The notes under the pieces were generated by a model. The model had not been told where the DNA came from and ran no database searches. It saw only the letters and a list, made by a program, of their open reading frames with translations. Positions 23,110 through 38,800 of a DNA stretch of 64,000 nt are shown piece by piece. The DNA comes from Tigriopus japonicus (lineage: Eukaryota; Arthropoda; Copepoda; Harpacticoida; Harpacticidae): NCBI GenBank assembly GCA_010645155.1, contig JAAGOF010000209.1:1021817-1085816 (forward strand), read 5' to 3'. Both the position numbers and the translations under genes were made by a program. Numbering within the stretch: the first letter of the stretch is position 1; the number at the start of each line of letters is the position of its first letter.

Positions 23110-24409
23110 CAAGCTTTCTTGTCAGAAATGTGGTGAAAATTGCTGTTCATATATTTTCTAAGAATAAAAGTCATCAAGTCATAAAAACTAAGCATCTTTA
23201 GAAAATGATTATTCATTGAACTTTTACTATACCATCCTCCCTATAAGGATAAGGACAGCAAAGCATATTATCAAGTGTCAATATTTTGTATAAACATTAT
23301 CTTACAAATATCAATTGATGCAGCATGGAGTCAATTTTCAGATGGAATCTGGGTCACCTTAGTATTTCACGTTTGCCATTATCTTTTGGGGAGAATATCA
23401 TAATGTGAACAAAAAGCTATATTAATTATATACAAGCATTCCTCTAAAATGTTTTATTTCGAACACGACTATGCTTTAATAGAGCTCATTTAGATGCATC
23501 GCATTGGCAATGATTTTTAGCTCACACTTGCATGAAAAGTTGATGGATTAAACACGAGAAAAACTTGGATCGAATTGAAAAATGTGTATTTGTTTATTGT
23601 TTGACCACCCAAAGCAGTTAAAAAAACACGCATGTGGGGAATAGGTAAAGATATTTAAAACCTAAGGTGTAAGTTTGCCGACATCTGTAATGCTGACTGT
23701 GTTCAAGTAGTTAACTCGAGGCTGATTTACGGTTTTTTTTCTTGTGTAGGAATATTTCTCTACAAGACTGATCTAGTCAACTTTTTTTAGCATCTTACCT
23801 TTTAGTTGTTAGCAACGGCCAAAACTAAATTGGTGTTGTTTTATGATTATTTGAAAGCCTTAGAACTAACTCATACATTTATTTATCCCTCTCAATAATA
23901 TGATATGGCCATTTTTACCCATTGCCATTTGTGAAAATCATTTAGTCATAATCAGTTTAGGCAAGTAGCCCGTAGTAGTAGGTTTTCAGGTATATGAACT
24001 AATGAGTAATCCTTAAAGCTCGAATATGGACAAACCTTAACGATGCCGAAGGTCTTACAAGTGGGCTTGGAAAAGATCGATTCCGTCTTTTTTTTTAGTA
24101 GAAGAAAATGCTGTTTCTGCAGGGGAATCGCCCAACCTTTCCCCCTGTGCATGGAGTTTCTGACATTGCAGCTGTTTGTTGATCACGAAGGTTGATAAAA
24201 TTAGAATCTCAATCGATTGTTGCATCCAGCAATGACAGCCTTGGTGCCCCAACATCCGATTCTAGCCCGTGAAGCCCGTAGTTGGGCTTAATCGCCCGCT
24301 ACAACTTCTGTTCCCACTCCCCCTTACTTTTCCGACGGCTGCCATTTCCAATCATACTCTAGTCTTCAAAACAGAAACACAAACAAGTCACCTTTAAAAA
24401 ACCATTATT
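23110..24409. other. Intergenic region, nothing recognised
   Basis: It contains the poly(A) signal of the four-helix gene and AT-rich sequence. The last 170 bases before 24410 are more GC-rich and probably hold the promoter and 5' UTR of the PDH phosphatase. Confidence 0.5.
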
Positions 24410-26692
24410 ATGGCTGGACGATGGGCGTTGTCACGTCTAGCGGTTCAAAATTACAGTCCCCATTGCGCAGGACTGCGTTCCCGACAACGCGTAGCGCCAT
24501 CGGCGCTGAAATGTAGCTGGGTTGGCGGTGGGCGCCGAGCATTTCAGACCTCTGCGCAGGCGCAAAGTGGCGGACCTGGCCCAAAACTAACGCCGCTGGA
24601 TGTTAGCGCAATACTGCGCCAAAATGAGTTTACGCTGGCTGGCAGCGAGTCAGAGCCTAATGTCAAGGGAGGACAGGTCAATGTGCACGCTACGCTGGCC
24701 GGCGCGGTTAAAGCTTATGACATGAACACGCTCAATTCAAACTCCCCGACAGAAGACGCGCACACGGAGGCGTTGCAGGTGTTTGGGAAGAAAGCGGGCG
24801 CGCTTTTTGGCATATTTGACGGGCATGGAGGAGCAGCTTGTGGTCAGGTAGGACGCAATCTGATTATTTACCATACTGTTCATGTTCATATCCGGGATAT
24901 TCTTTTGGTAAAATGAGATGATGATTCGTACATTAATATATAAATGAGTCAAGGATTGTTCAATTCCTTTCGTTTCTAATATTCCACTTTCAGAGGTCAA
25001 ATAGGCCCATTTTTTGACAAAAACTTCACTTTTGAGTGTAAGATAGAAGGAACTTATTTTTTTTTGAGCATATTTATGTGACATGCCTTCTTGATGTAAA
25101 CAAGTATTTATTGTATTGCGTTGCTTTTACGGAAAAGAATATTAACACAAAAAATGATGTAAATAAATTAATAGTAAAACAATGGCAACATGAGGAACTT
25201 AATATTTGTTAATTTGCTATTGAAAAAAAGATATGTCAGTTGCACTTTGTGTTTGCAGGTATGTTTTGTTGAGTAGAATATTCAAAGTATTATGATGTTT
25301 AATGGACGGATTTGGGAAACCAATCCGATTTTGAACTTGGTTGGCAACTTTTATACGTATATTATTTCTTCACGCTTGTTTGTCTTTGGATTTCATCTGT
25401 AAATTTTAATGGTCGTTTTTCACCTTTTTTAACTTTAATTGAATAAGTCAGAGATAGCAAGCAAGTGAGTGGCCAAAAACATCCATGAAATAAGTTTTTG
25501 ATTGAATCACCTCTTCATTTTTAATCTTTATTCTTTAAAGGTAGTGGCCAAACGCCTCTTCAATTACGTGGCAGCCATTCTCCTCTCGCCCGATGAGCTT
25601 TTGCAACATCTCGAAGCCCGCAAATCCGGAAATCCCGATCACGAACACTACCACGTAGTCAACCCTTTCCACGAGGTCTTCGAATTGGTCGCAGATTTAC
25701 AGCGCTTCTACGAATCCAGCTACATTCGTTACCTCGAGGAACTCGCTCAAGAGGCCGAAATCAACTCCGAGGATTACCTCAATCGTTCCATGGAGGATCG
25801 TCTCAAGAAGGCCTTCCGATCTCTGGACGACGCCATGTCCGAAGAAGCTATTCAGTGTCGCAACAAGGTCAGCAAAGAAGGTCACGAGATTCGTATGAAG
25901 ACCCTAAGCGTGGCCTTGAGTGGGGCCGTGGCCACTTTGGCCCACATTCAAGAGGCCGATCTCCACGTAGCCAGCTGTGGAGATGTCACGGCCGTCCTCG
26001 GGTCCTTGAGTGAAAACGAAACCTGGGTGGCCAAGAAACTCACCGTGGAACATAACGCGGATAATCCCGATGAAGTGGCCAGAATCGCTTCCGAACATCC
26101 CGGAGAGCCCATCCGGGATATCATGCGAGGCGATCGTTTACTCGGAATCCTGGCTCCCGTCAGAGCTATGGGCGATTTCAAATTCAAATGGCCACTCGAA
26201 ACCATCGAAGCTTGTTTGGCCGGAATGGGTTTAGAGCATCAAGGACCGCCTCAACACTACAAATCTCCGCCCTATCTCACTTGCGAGCCCGATGTGATCC
26301 ACCATAAACTCACCCCGAAAGACAAGTTCTTGGTGATTGGATCTGATGGACTCTGGGATATGATGACCCCGATGCAAGTGATCCGATTAGTAGGCGAACA
26401 CATGTCCGGCAAAGTGACGCTTTCGCCGCTGCAATTCACCCAACCCACTTTGAGTTTGGGCGAGATCAAGGAGGTTTTGGTCCATCGACAAGCGGCCATG
26501 AAACTCAAGCCCATGGACTCGAATGCGGCCACCCATTTGATTCGGAACGCCCTCGGCGGTTCCGCCTATGGGGTGGACCATGATCGATTGGTGCAAATGC
26601 TCACCCTACCCAAGGACATGGTGAGAATGTTCCGAGACGATATCACCGTGACGGTCATCTTCTTCGACACGGAATATCTCAGACATTGTTAG
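24410..26692 (+). CDS. Pdp: Pyruvate dehydrogenase phosphatase catalytic subunit (PP2C family), mitochondrial
   Basis: Two exons (24410-24847 and 25541-26692) join in phase 0 to 529 residues, close to the usual length of PDP1. The enzyme dephosphorylates the E1 alpha subunit and so reactivates the pyruvate dehydrogenase complex in the mitochondrial matrix. The first 45 or so residues are Arg/Ser/Ala-rich without acidic residues, a typical matrix-targeting peptide. PP2C metal-binding motifs are present: FDGHGG (about 136-141), a GD step at about 291, GSDGLWD (about 412) and RDDITV (about 511). PDP-type segments include DRLLG, FKFKWP, NAATHLIRNA and MVRMFRDD. The usual GDSRA motif reads GDVTA here, a mild deviation that keeps the aspartate. 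A variant poly(A) signal ATTAAA lies at 26773-26778. Confidence 0.93.
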
Positions 26693-27834
26693 GATTCCGA
26701 TAAGATGGTGAAACCTGAGGACGATTAGGGAAATTCGGAAATGAAAGTAATAGATTGTGTCTATATACCTTTATTAAATTCAAGGAGCATTGTCTTTACG
26801 CAGAAAAAAAGATCCATTCAGACTGAACAGATATACAATGCAAAGCGACAACATTAAATCAAATCTCCATCATCAATTTTGTCAATTTTGTTTTTTATTC
26901 GTACCATTGAAAGGGGAAGGGTGATATTTATTATGTGGTTCATAAAATCATTTTCTAATGTCGAAATCAACGGTGACGACCTGCCTTAAACTCTGTACTT
27001 GATCGACAATTACAAAAAGAGGTCATTTGGGTAATCCAGAATTTCGTAGCGTGCGAACGAAATTCGTGGACTTCTTAATCCATTTGGGTTGGCACCTAAA
27101 AGTCGAGTATTTTGATTTGATCTTAGATTGGCTTTGATGGCTGTATTCAGCATTTGATATTGAGTTCAGTTCTGGGAATTTGAAAACTTTTTCACTTCCA
27201 TACCATATGCTAATTTTTTTACATGCATGTAATTTCATTTATCTTTAACATTACATTTTTTAGTGCTTGGCAAGAAAAGCAATGAGTTTTAAAATAAAAA
27301 CGTCTTTTCGGGTTTCAAAACATCTTGTTCAGGCTTAATAATATTTTGTATCCATTTAATAGGATAGCAAAATTGATTGATTGAAAGAAGGATTGCTTGC
27401 ACCCCGACTATCAAAACAAACTAGATCTATCTAAAGTTGAGTCGAGGTCGATTCCCGATCCATTCTTGGGTATCGAAATCAGATTTCCAGCGAGTCAACC
27501 TCGGACCCCGAGACCGAGCCGGACCCGTCCCTATCAGTTATTTCGAACCGATTGACAAACAACCAAAATTACTGTTTTTTTGACTGCGGGATTCCGCCAG
27601 AGTGAACCTTTGGAAGTTAAGATTTACTTTATTTAGCTATCGTTTCAGCTAATTATAGTTTAAGTCTCAAGGTAGATGCATGCTTCGTCGATCAACCGCA
27701 TGCTTTCAATCACGCCGGTAAATACCGTTTACCAAAGCTGTGCAATAACTTGGCTACATACAAATACCAGGGCCGGACGAAAGCGTATATTTCAACTCAA
27801 AGCATTCAATGAGACATCATAATCATCATGGAAT
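26693..27834. other. Convergent intergenic region
   Basis: This lies between the ends of the PDH phosphatase (plus) and ubiquitin-eS31 (minus). ATTAAA at 26773-26778 serves the former. TTTATT at 27628-27633 is AATAAA on the minus strand and may serve the latter. A GC-richer patch at 27430-27545 with repeated GACC/GAGTC motifs is unexplained. Confidence 0.5.
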
Positions 27835-29677
<1,843 letters not shown>

Positions 29678-32600
29678 ATGGTAAACAACCCTTTTTATTA
29701 ACAAAACTCATTTTATAATATGTAATTTTGTGTTTTTTAGCGTCGCTCCGCGGCGCCCTCGGCGGTGGCCAAGCGATTATCATTCCAGAGTCCGGAAATT
29801 CGGCCAATCACCAAAAGTTCATCAGGACGAAGTTGTAAACGCAAACGACAAAATTTAAGGGATTCCGATGATGATGAAGATAAGGAGATAAATGAACCTT
29901 TGAAAGATATTGGGAATGTGACTTTTACGTCTTTATTGCCCAATAGTCCGTCCATGTCCAGTCATGTAAGGAATTCATTAATTGGAGGCATAACAGGATA
30001 TGCCAGTTTGGTACTAAAAATTTGTGGAAAGAGCCAAATCTATATTTTTTGCCAAATTGCCGAATGGGTATGAGAATTATTGTTTAAAAACCGAATAGTC
30101 CAGAAAAAAGTAGAAGAAGCTTGGATTTTCGTGACTTCCGAACTATCAAATCCCCGAAAAATTAAATCAATGCAAGATGGTTGACCAATATTCTTCAAGC
30201 CATTGAAATAAGTGTTCCAGTCCGCTTCAAAGCAAGAAATATAAAAGTAACTGCAGCTACTTTGATGCTCTTTTCTTTATGAGTTCGCCAGAATATTTAG
30301 TAAATGAAATTACAAAGATAAAATTTTTTGTCAAGAAAACCAGGTCAAACGTTGAGTTTGTTGTACCCAAGAGTAAATTTACAATAATCGGGATTGAGGC
30401 CAAAAAGTTGTATCAGCATAATTTTTTATTGATTCTTATTTTACTGGAGTGATTTTGTTTAATGTATTATTTTTCGCCCTAGGTACTAACATGGACCTAC
30501 AAAGTATGATAGATTACAAGTCTAAAAATCATGATTAAAGCAAATTAAGAAAGGGAGAAGGAAAAAAATCACATGTAAAAAAACACAAGTTGAAAATTAA
30601 GAAGGCACAAAAGAACAACTTCATTTTTTTCTTCTTTTTTTCACCCTGGTGTTTTCACGCTTTAAGGGGGTCAAAGGCTTTATATTTTAACTACAAATAT
30701 GTTCCCCTAAACATTACGTCATGAGCTCTTAGTCCCTTAACAGAGATATTTCTTCTCCTAGGAGCTTCTCATTCGACGACTTCTCAACAAACCGTTCAAG
30801 ATCCCCATTCCCAATTATCAACCCTCAAGTTACGGTCGTTGTTTGGGTATTCGTCGTCAAGGAGCTCGTCAACCCCTTCATGACCCTTTCGAACCCAACG
30901 CTTTAGTTCTCTACGATCCTCCCGAGATCTCTGAACACGACAAACTCAAATTGGATTCATCCAAATTGCCCGTTCACGTCGTGGTTGATCCCATTTTGTG
31001 CCAAGTTCTCCGACCTCATCAACGTGAAGGAGTCAAGTTCATGTACGATTGTGTCACCGGAATCCGAATTCCAGACTCCCATGGGTGTATCATGGCCGAT
31101 GAAATGGGTTTGGGCAAGACATTGCAGTGTATCACGCTCATGTGGACTCTTTTGAAGCAAGGTCCGGATTGTAATCCGTTGATTGAGAAGGCCATTGTGG
31201 TGGCTCCGAGTAGTTTGGTCAAGAATTGGTTTAATGAGATTAGCAAATGGTTGGGAGGTCGAGTGACTCCGTTAGCTATTGATGGAGGATCAAAATCGGA
31301 TATTGATCGGAATCTCACCGGATTTATGAATACTTACGGAAGGAGGCCGGTTAATCCGATATTGATCATTTCTTATGAGACGTTTCGACTTCATGCCAAA
31401 GTGCTTCATCAGAGTGAGGTTGGATTGGTGTTGTGTGATGAAGGCCATCGCTTGAAGAACTCAGAAAATCAGACATATCAGGCGTTGATGAATCTCAAGG
31501 CCAAGAAACGTGTACTTCTCTCGGGCACACCCATTCAAAATGATCTTTTGGAGTACTTCTCGTTGGTTCATTTCGTCAATGAGGGCATCTTGGGCACGGC
31601 TAATGAGTTCAGACGCAAGTTTGAGAACCCGATTTTGAGAGGTCGAGATGCGGATGCCACCGTGGAAGATATCAAGAAAGGCACAGAGAAACTCCAGGAA
31701 TTGGCTTCCATTGTGAATCGATGCATCATTCGACGGACCCAAGCTTTACTCACCAAGTATTTGCCGGTCAAATATGAACAGGTCGTCTGTTGCAAACTCA
31801 CTCCTCTGCAAGAGGATATCTATCAAAGTTTTGTCAACTCGGACACAATTCGCAGAGGGCTCAAAGGTAGGTCCCAAATGCAGTAATAGTAGAGATGGGT
31901 GACATATGTGTAATAGCTTCAGGCGTAGATTTATTGCGATAGGTGGCAACGGCAGTTATGGCTATGATGGAAAATACGAGTAGAGAAAGATTAGCTTTTT
32001 CATTTACAAAATTCTAAGAAAATGATCTAATATTATGACGATTTGTTTTGAACTTGCACTTTGACGGGCGACCCTGGTTCCAAATCAAAATGTTATAAAA
32101 TGAAGGAAACTTTGATCGTAATACAAATCAACTGGCCAATACAGTGATACATTTAGCGTTCTTTTTCATTATTTGATGATATCAGCAAAAGTTATTTAAT
32201 GATTTGGCTGAAGTATCGCATATGGTGGGTCTCCCATACTGAATTTGTTTAAATGCCATTTAGTTTCAATTTTTAGTCTTAACTAAAATTTTCACCTTCG
32301 GCCCTCCACTAAAAAACCTTGTATTTGTTTTTCCTTGATTTTTTACAATTGTCTCCATTTCTTGCAACACCAGCTCATATGAATTTTTAAGTCTCTTTGC
32401 AAAAGGCCCGGTCATTTAAATAAGATAATCTTGCAAAAAGTTTAATTTGCATTTTTTGAGCATCACTAATCTATGCACTTCATTGAATCATTTATCTACT
32501 CCCTAGGAACTGAAGGTGTAAAGATGACCTCATCTTCCTTAGCAGCCATAACCTCCTTGAAAAAGCTGGTCAATCATCCAGATCTCATCTTTGAACATTG

Positions 32601-34218
32601 TCGGGATCGCAAGGAAGGATTTGAAAATGCCTTCCAATTCTATCCTCAAGGATATGATCCGTCCAAACAACGCCTACAACCCGGTCTCTCCGGAAAACTA
32701 TCCATTTTAGATTGCTTATTGGCCTTTGTCAAGGCCAGTACCAATGACAAAGTGGTCCTGGTATCAAACTACACTCAAACTTTGGACCTCTTTGAACGTT
32801 TGTGTGGCCTTCGAAGTTATCGATATGTCCGATTAGATGGATCTATGACCATCAAGAAGAGGGCCAAAGTGGTCGACCAATTCAATGACCCGTCAAGTCC
32901 AGAGTTCATTTTCATGTTATCCAGTAAAGCTGGAGGGTGTGGGCTGAACTTAATTGGTGCGAATCGATTAGTCATGTTCGATCCGGATTGGTAAGACTCT
33001 TTTTATCCTTGGGCTTCTCCGAAAGTTTTGCTTTAAACCAAAGATATTGTTTTAAGGAACCCGGCGAATGATGAACAAGCCATGGCCCGAGTTTGGAGGG
33101 ATGGACAAAAGAAGGAATGTTTCATCTACCGACTATTAGCCGTATGTACCGCGTTAAATTTGAAGTAGTGATGTACCAAAAGCTCTCTCGGATAGTTCTT
33201 AATTCCGGTGTCGGTTTCGATTCGCCTTTCCGAAAAGCACTCAAAACAATGGAGTTTTGGCGAAAATATTTCACATTTCTATGGGGTCTAAGAGTACTAT
33301 CTCTGATTTTTCGCTAATTGTCTTCCTTTATCTCATTACTGTTTGAAGTTTTCAGAATTTTTATACAATCCTGAAATGGCATAGGAAGTATTTTTGCTTT
33401 AGAGTAAAACGCATTTTCTCGTTCTTTCCCCTTGACAATATCTCATGAAATTTGAAAAATGTGCAAAGTTTGATATCACAATTGTCAAAACATGTCTTAT
33501 TGAAGGTTAACAAAGATACCTTAATCAAACTGAACCAAGGCACTTAATATATTTAATATTTTTCTGAATCTGAATTCTGAATCTCTGAATTTTCATCTAG
33601 GTTCTTAAAGTTAAAAAATGATTTTGTAAAAAGGTTTAAAAAATCAATAGATAAAACTTTTACTCAAATTATGATTTTTTTTTCATTTTTGCTGGCCAGT
33701 TATTTTGGTTTCGATTAAGGACCCTGTCGGTCCATCACTAATGTGAACAAAGAACCGAAATCATTGTATTTATGTCCCTTTGCAAGGTTGGCACCATTGA
33801 GGAGAAGATCTTCCAAAGACAAGCTCATAAGAAGGCTCTAAGTTCGTGTGTGGTGGATCGGGAAGAGGATGTGGAAAGACATTTCTCCGTGGCTGATCTT
33901 CGAGATCTGTTCAAATTGGAAAAGAACACTCCCAGCGACACTCATGACAAGTAAGATATAACAATTTAGTCGAAAGGAAGAGAATCTTTACTGATTATTG
34001 CTTGTTTCTTACTTTATAGATTCAAATGCAAGAGATGTGTCAATGGGATTCAAGTGAAAGCTCCACCTGAAGATTCGGATTGCAATTCGGATTTGTCGTT
34101 GTGGCATCATTGCACATCGAAAAAAGGTCTGGTTGATCTGGCATTAAAGCAATGTTGGGAAGCTGGAATCACATTTGCCTTTCATCACAAATCTCACGAT
34201 CAAATTAAAGTTGTCTAA
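29678..34218 (+). CDS. Rad54: DNA repair and recombination protein RAD54 (SWI2/SNF2 ATPase)
   Basis: Seven exons (29678-29680, 29741-29965, 30762-31866, 32507-32990, 33057-33141, 33787-33950, 34020-34218) join in phase to 754 residues, near the family length. The first coding exon is only the ATG; the joined start reads [13 protein letters not shown], the conserved RAD54 amino terminus. RAD54 is a dsDNA translocase that works with RAD51 in homologous recombination in the nucleus. Motifs: ADEMGLGKT (Walker A, about 185), CDEGH (Walker B, about 301), SGTPIQND, then in the second lobe [33 protein letters not shown] and ARVWRDGQ (motif VI). The carboxyl CxxC pair (KCKRC, then HHC) matches the family. 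AATAAA is at 34237-34242. Intron 5 carries a TAGTGATGGAC-family transposon. Confidence 0.96.
33166..33740. mobile_element. TIR element (TAGTGATGGAC family), copy 2
   Basis: It begins TAGTGATGTACCAAAAGC and ends GTCGGTCCATCACTA, with an internal GTCGGTTTCGATTC resembling the interior of 5528-5845. Its ends are more diverged than those of copy 1. It lies wholly within RAD54 intron 5. Confidence 0.6.
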
Positions 34219-35669
34219 AACCATTTTTTAAACGTCAATAAATTCTCAGATGAACTTTTATTTTGTTCTTACTTGATCTAAGAATTTTTAGTAACCGATA
34301 GAAAAGTATTTTAAGCAAAATTGCAGAAGAAAAAAAAGGAATTAATCTCAAAAATAACCAATAACCTCAATAATCGTCTTGATTTATGCTATCGTTAAAT
34401 ACTTTAACCTTGTTCTTGTTTCTGCTTTGGAAATTTTAAGGTCCGATAATTTTGATCGTAGTCTCGTTAGATAAACATTTTTTAAGTAAGCTGAAAAGTA
34501 GTTCAAATAGTGACGTAAAACCCCATTTGTTAAAGATCTCTTAAATTTGCAGCATTTTTAAGGTAACAAAATGCGTCATTTGAGAATGTGTGGATTACCA
34601 TTCTCGACAAGATTGCAAAGGCTCTCGGTTTTCAAGGAACTTGATCTCAGGAACAAGTGGTGTTTTGGATTAAGAGCTTACAATCCACCTTCTTTTATAT
34701 CCAGGACTAAAATCCAGCCAAAGGCTTAGTTGTCCACAAGCAGTTTACGTTGACAGTTCAAAGAGTGGTTGAAGAAAGTATGATGTAAAAGGAGACAATT
34801 TGGAACGCTTCTTGTTCTCGTCAGGTATCGTTTGAATATGAAAATTATTTTAATCCCAAAATCAATTTGGGCGGATGTTTTAAAAGAAGCAAATTTTTAA
34901 GCGAAACTGAATCATAGAAGAGCATAAATTTCCTAGACAAATATGGCTTCTTTTCTAAATTGATAACCCTTAGGGCATCAAAACATTTTTCTAAGATGAT
35001 ATTAATACATGCGTTGGAAACTTCACCACAGGTTAAAATGTCTTTTTCGCAAAATGAATAAACTAAAGTAAATGAAGATGGTCATGCTTTGAAATACGAG
35101 CAACAATTATGAAAGCAGTTGGAAAAAACATCGCATTTTCATGATATTTCATAGCCTAAAAGCATAATTTCTGTCATTCTTTTACTAACTTGACACCTTG
35201 CATATTTTAATGTAGAGAAAGCATAAGATCAATTTATATGTTAATGAAATGAACTGAGGTATATATTTGCGCAAGTGTGACTTGTTATGGCACGAAATAG
35301 AGAAGAAAATTCAATAAAATATAAAAGAAAATCAAATGAGCGAGCGCATAATGTTTAATCTTTTCATTAACAACTCATTTAATAAAAAAAGGTACCATAA
35401 ATTACAGCAATATCCTCAAAATAGGGGATTTCTCTGAAATTCCGTGATGCAATTCTGAGCAATTTGCTGAAATTTGGGAAACAAGGGATACTCAAGAATA
35501 TCATTAAAGACATCGTTTGGACATCAATAGTATCTTTGCGAGATCGGTTAATAATAGTTACCAACCCTCTCAAATGACTCGAATTCTTAAACTTCATGGC
35601 GGCTGTGTGATCCATTTATAATCCACAATTAGTGTTAGTCTCTTCTTTTACATCCTACGTAATCTTAGC
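34219..35669. other. Intergenic region between RAD54 and the giant Rab32 gene
   Basis: It contains the RAD54 poly(A) signal. CTCGTCAG|GTATCG near 34825 is a plausible 5'-UTR donor that could join the acceptor at 35667-35668. A short frame at about 34571-34730 has an Arg-rich start but no supporting homology. Otherwise AT-rich with nothing recognised. Confidence 0.4.
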
Positions 35670-35828
35670 TTGACCACGGAAGCCGTTCTCATTTGTGTCG
35701 TGTTGGGATCAGCTGCGTTCTTTGTTGTATTAACTGGAACTGGCGCCTTAATGACTTGGTTTGTCATGCAAAAACCTGATTTTGATAAGCCTCCCAAGCG
35801 CAAATCCTATCCTAATCCGAGAACCTAA
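35669..35828 (+). other. Open frame with a transmembrane segment directly upstream of the giant Rab32 start
   Basis: After the acceptor-like AATCTTAG, a frame of 52 codons runs from 35670 to TAA at 35826-35828. It encodes one hydrophobic helix of about 22 residues and then a basic tail (KPPKRKSYPNPRT). The only in-frame ATG is internal (35751). The stop lies 11 bases before the ATG of the giant frame. It may be the last exon of a small membrane protein, an upstream frame in the leader of the Rab32 message, or an alternative first coding exon. No poly(A) signal separates the two frames. Confidence 0.4.
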
Positions 35829-35839
35829 ATCAAATCATC

Positions 35840-38800
35840 ATGCCAAAATCGAAACCTTTGCCTTCCCTTGCGGCCACAAAATTGCCTCGCAAAGCTTCTC
35901 AAATTCCTGTTCCACTAGGCAAAAAGACCAAGAAGAAACCTTTCGAAGACTCGTCCAAATCGGAACTACCAATTCAGTCCAATTTGGTTGAAACGAAACC
36001 CCAAGAAATAAATTTACAGACCACAAAGACCCTCGTGGTGAAACAGAGGAACCAAGAAAAGGAAGTGTCAGCTGTTGTTTTGGCGCCAAAACTAGATGAT
36101 GTTGTTGAGAGTGATGCTATCAAGGCTTCTAAAGTTAAAGCCAAAAGGGGAAAGATGTCCTCTGAACCTAAGATTGTTAATGAGGAAGTTAAAGATAAAT
36201 TACCCACAAAACCAAAAGAAACTAAACCAAAAGCAAAGAAGGGCCAAAGCTCTGTTAAAAATGAAGAAACAAAAGCAAAGACAAAGGTCAAAGAGGAACT
36301 AGGTTCTACGACTACTGGTGATCGGGATTCACCAAAAATGGATGTTAAGGAAACCAGGGCCAAGAAAAGCAAGATTATGGAAAGCAAGATTATGGATGAA
36401 GAACCAAAGAAGAGTGAGGAGGGGTCTGCCAAGAAAAAGAAAAAGGATCCGAAACAAAAATTGGATGAACCTGTCACTCTTGTAAAATATACGCAAAAGA
36501 CAAATGAAAATGCGGCAAACCTTAACGTCAAGGCCAATGGTTCCAAAACCAAGATAACGGATGTGGTTTCACATCAAAAGGACATCGAACCCACGACAAA
36601 TACAGCTGTAGCCTCTGAATCAAAAGCAGAAAACATCCTTCCAAATCCTGTGGACAACCAGCTCCCAGAAAATGAGCTTTTGAAGACCAGATCAAAAAAG
36701 ATGAAGTCTAAAAGAAGTCCTCCACGGGTTGTGGAACAAGTTGCAACAGGTCAAGTTATTAATATTCCTGATGTCCCAAAAAGAAAATGTTCATCTCTTG
36801 AGAAACAGAAAGACTCCCAGAAATCAGACATTAAGGCTTCTCATACCAAAATAATTGCAAACCAACCTTTACAAGACGCGATGACATTGACCACAAGACG
36901 TGACAAATCAAAGTCAAAGGATAATGCTAAAGCTTCAAAAACTTCATCCAACGAAAACCAAGCAAAACCCGTTTTTAATAAAACAAATACTCAGGACAAC
37001 AAGCGACCTAAACCTGAATCAAGAGGAGCAATTCCTATTTCTGTTCCATTTTTGTCCGAAAGCCATATTAGGGAACCCCAAAAAACTGATACAGCAACGG
37101 AATCAAGGTCAAATGATCAGATTAGTGAGATGATCAACCAAGAGGATCCTGTCCAAAACATTAAGAAAGATGTTGAATCGCCCAAAAGGATGGCAATGAA
37201 GAAATCACACAAAAAGACAGTAGAGCCAACGAAGTCAAAAATAAGCAACCAACCTAAGGACAATGTTGAAGAAAATCCAAGAATTTCTCCATCAGCTCCC
37301 AAAGAGCTTCCAATCAAGGATTCAAAGTCTGAAAGAGCCTCTCTTTCCAAAAAGAGCACTGCTCCCAAAAATCTTCCAGAAGATGTCGATAACGAGTCAA
37401 AAATGGAAAGTGATATCACAACCAAAATTGATGATTTCAAGTCAAGGTCAAAAGCCAAGAAAATGCAATTTATTCAAGAATTACTAGATTCACTAAATGA
37501 CGAGTTTTCAGATGAAAGCGCGGAAAGTGATCCACAAGTAATAATTGGATCAGATCAAGAAGATGAAGATGAAGGGAAATCAGAATCCATCACCATGGAA
37601 CATGAAATCATTGAGAAAGAAGAGGATTCCACAACTGAAAACGAAGAGGATGGCCCTGATTCAAGTGCCAAAGAAGATGAACAAGAGAAATCCACTTCTG
37701 AAGGGGAAACAGAAAGTGATGAAGATGAGACTGCCGAGGAAAACACCGACACTGAGGATGACAATGATGAACCGTCAAATGATCAAGGAAAATACAATGA
37801 AGATGGTCAAGAATCGAGCCCGGATGAGGAACATGAGGAAGAAACGGAAGAAGATGCTGAAACAGAGGATCCTTATTATGGAAGAGAGTCCGAGGAAGAT
37901 GTAGAAGATGAGATGAAAGTCGAAGAAAAAGATAGTTCAGTAAAATCAATAGAATCCGAAGAACCCGAGAAGGAAGCATCTGACCAAGATGAGGATCAAA
38001 CTGAAGAGAATGAATCTGAGCATGACGAAATGAAAGAACACAGCCAATCTGAACAGGATGAAGAACCATCGGAATCCGAAGATATTGGTCTTGAACCTGA
38101 AGAATTGACCCATGAAACTGCGAGATTTGACCATGAACACGGAAATGAAGACTCTGGATCGGAAAAAGGCGGACAAGAATCTGAATCAGAGCAAGTAAAG
38201 TTTGTGATTGGAATAGATGAGGAGGAAGATATTTCAAGCGACAGCGAAGATAGTTCCAATGAGAGTGAGAGAAATTTTGATCCACAATTTTTGTCCCAAT
38301 TTCAAACGGTTTCAAAGGAAACATCAAATAAAGATGAAATCAACGAAGAAGTTGAATCAATCAATGACTCTGAGATTGAGGAGGATGAACAGTTTCAAGG
38401 ATCAGCCTCAACTTCGGAAGAATATGAATCATTAGAGTTTGAAGTAAGCAACGACTTGGAAGAGTTTGATGAACAAATCAGTGTTGATAACCAACAAAAA
38501 TGTCTTCAACCGCCGTTTGCTGAAGATGAATTAGAAAGCATCCCTGAAGCTTTGGAACCATGGAATGAGCTCGATGACGCAAAGGTTGCCGTTGATGAAG
38601 AAATTTCTGATCCACGTGTTTTTGAGGACCCTCCGGAAATACAAAATGAGGACAAGGAAACACAAGAATCTCGGGGGAAAAATTTCGTTGAAACAAAACC
38701 CACAGAAATGTTGAAGGTGGAATCATATCGACCTGAAAACGTGAGAAACAAGAGCAAAAAGCCCTCATCCAAAGAAATTGAGGACTTGCCATGGATTGCA

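Noticed and set aside
34571..34730. Possible mitochondrial-type small protein starting MRHLRMCG
   Set aside because: The Arg-rich start is suggestive, but joining it to the membrane frame at 35669 needs weak, arbitrary donors.
37608..38327. 239-codon antisense frame under the giant Rab exon
   Set aside because: It is the shadow of the Glu/Asp-rich coding tract; composition follows from the sense strand and no gene signals are present.
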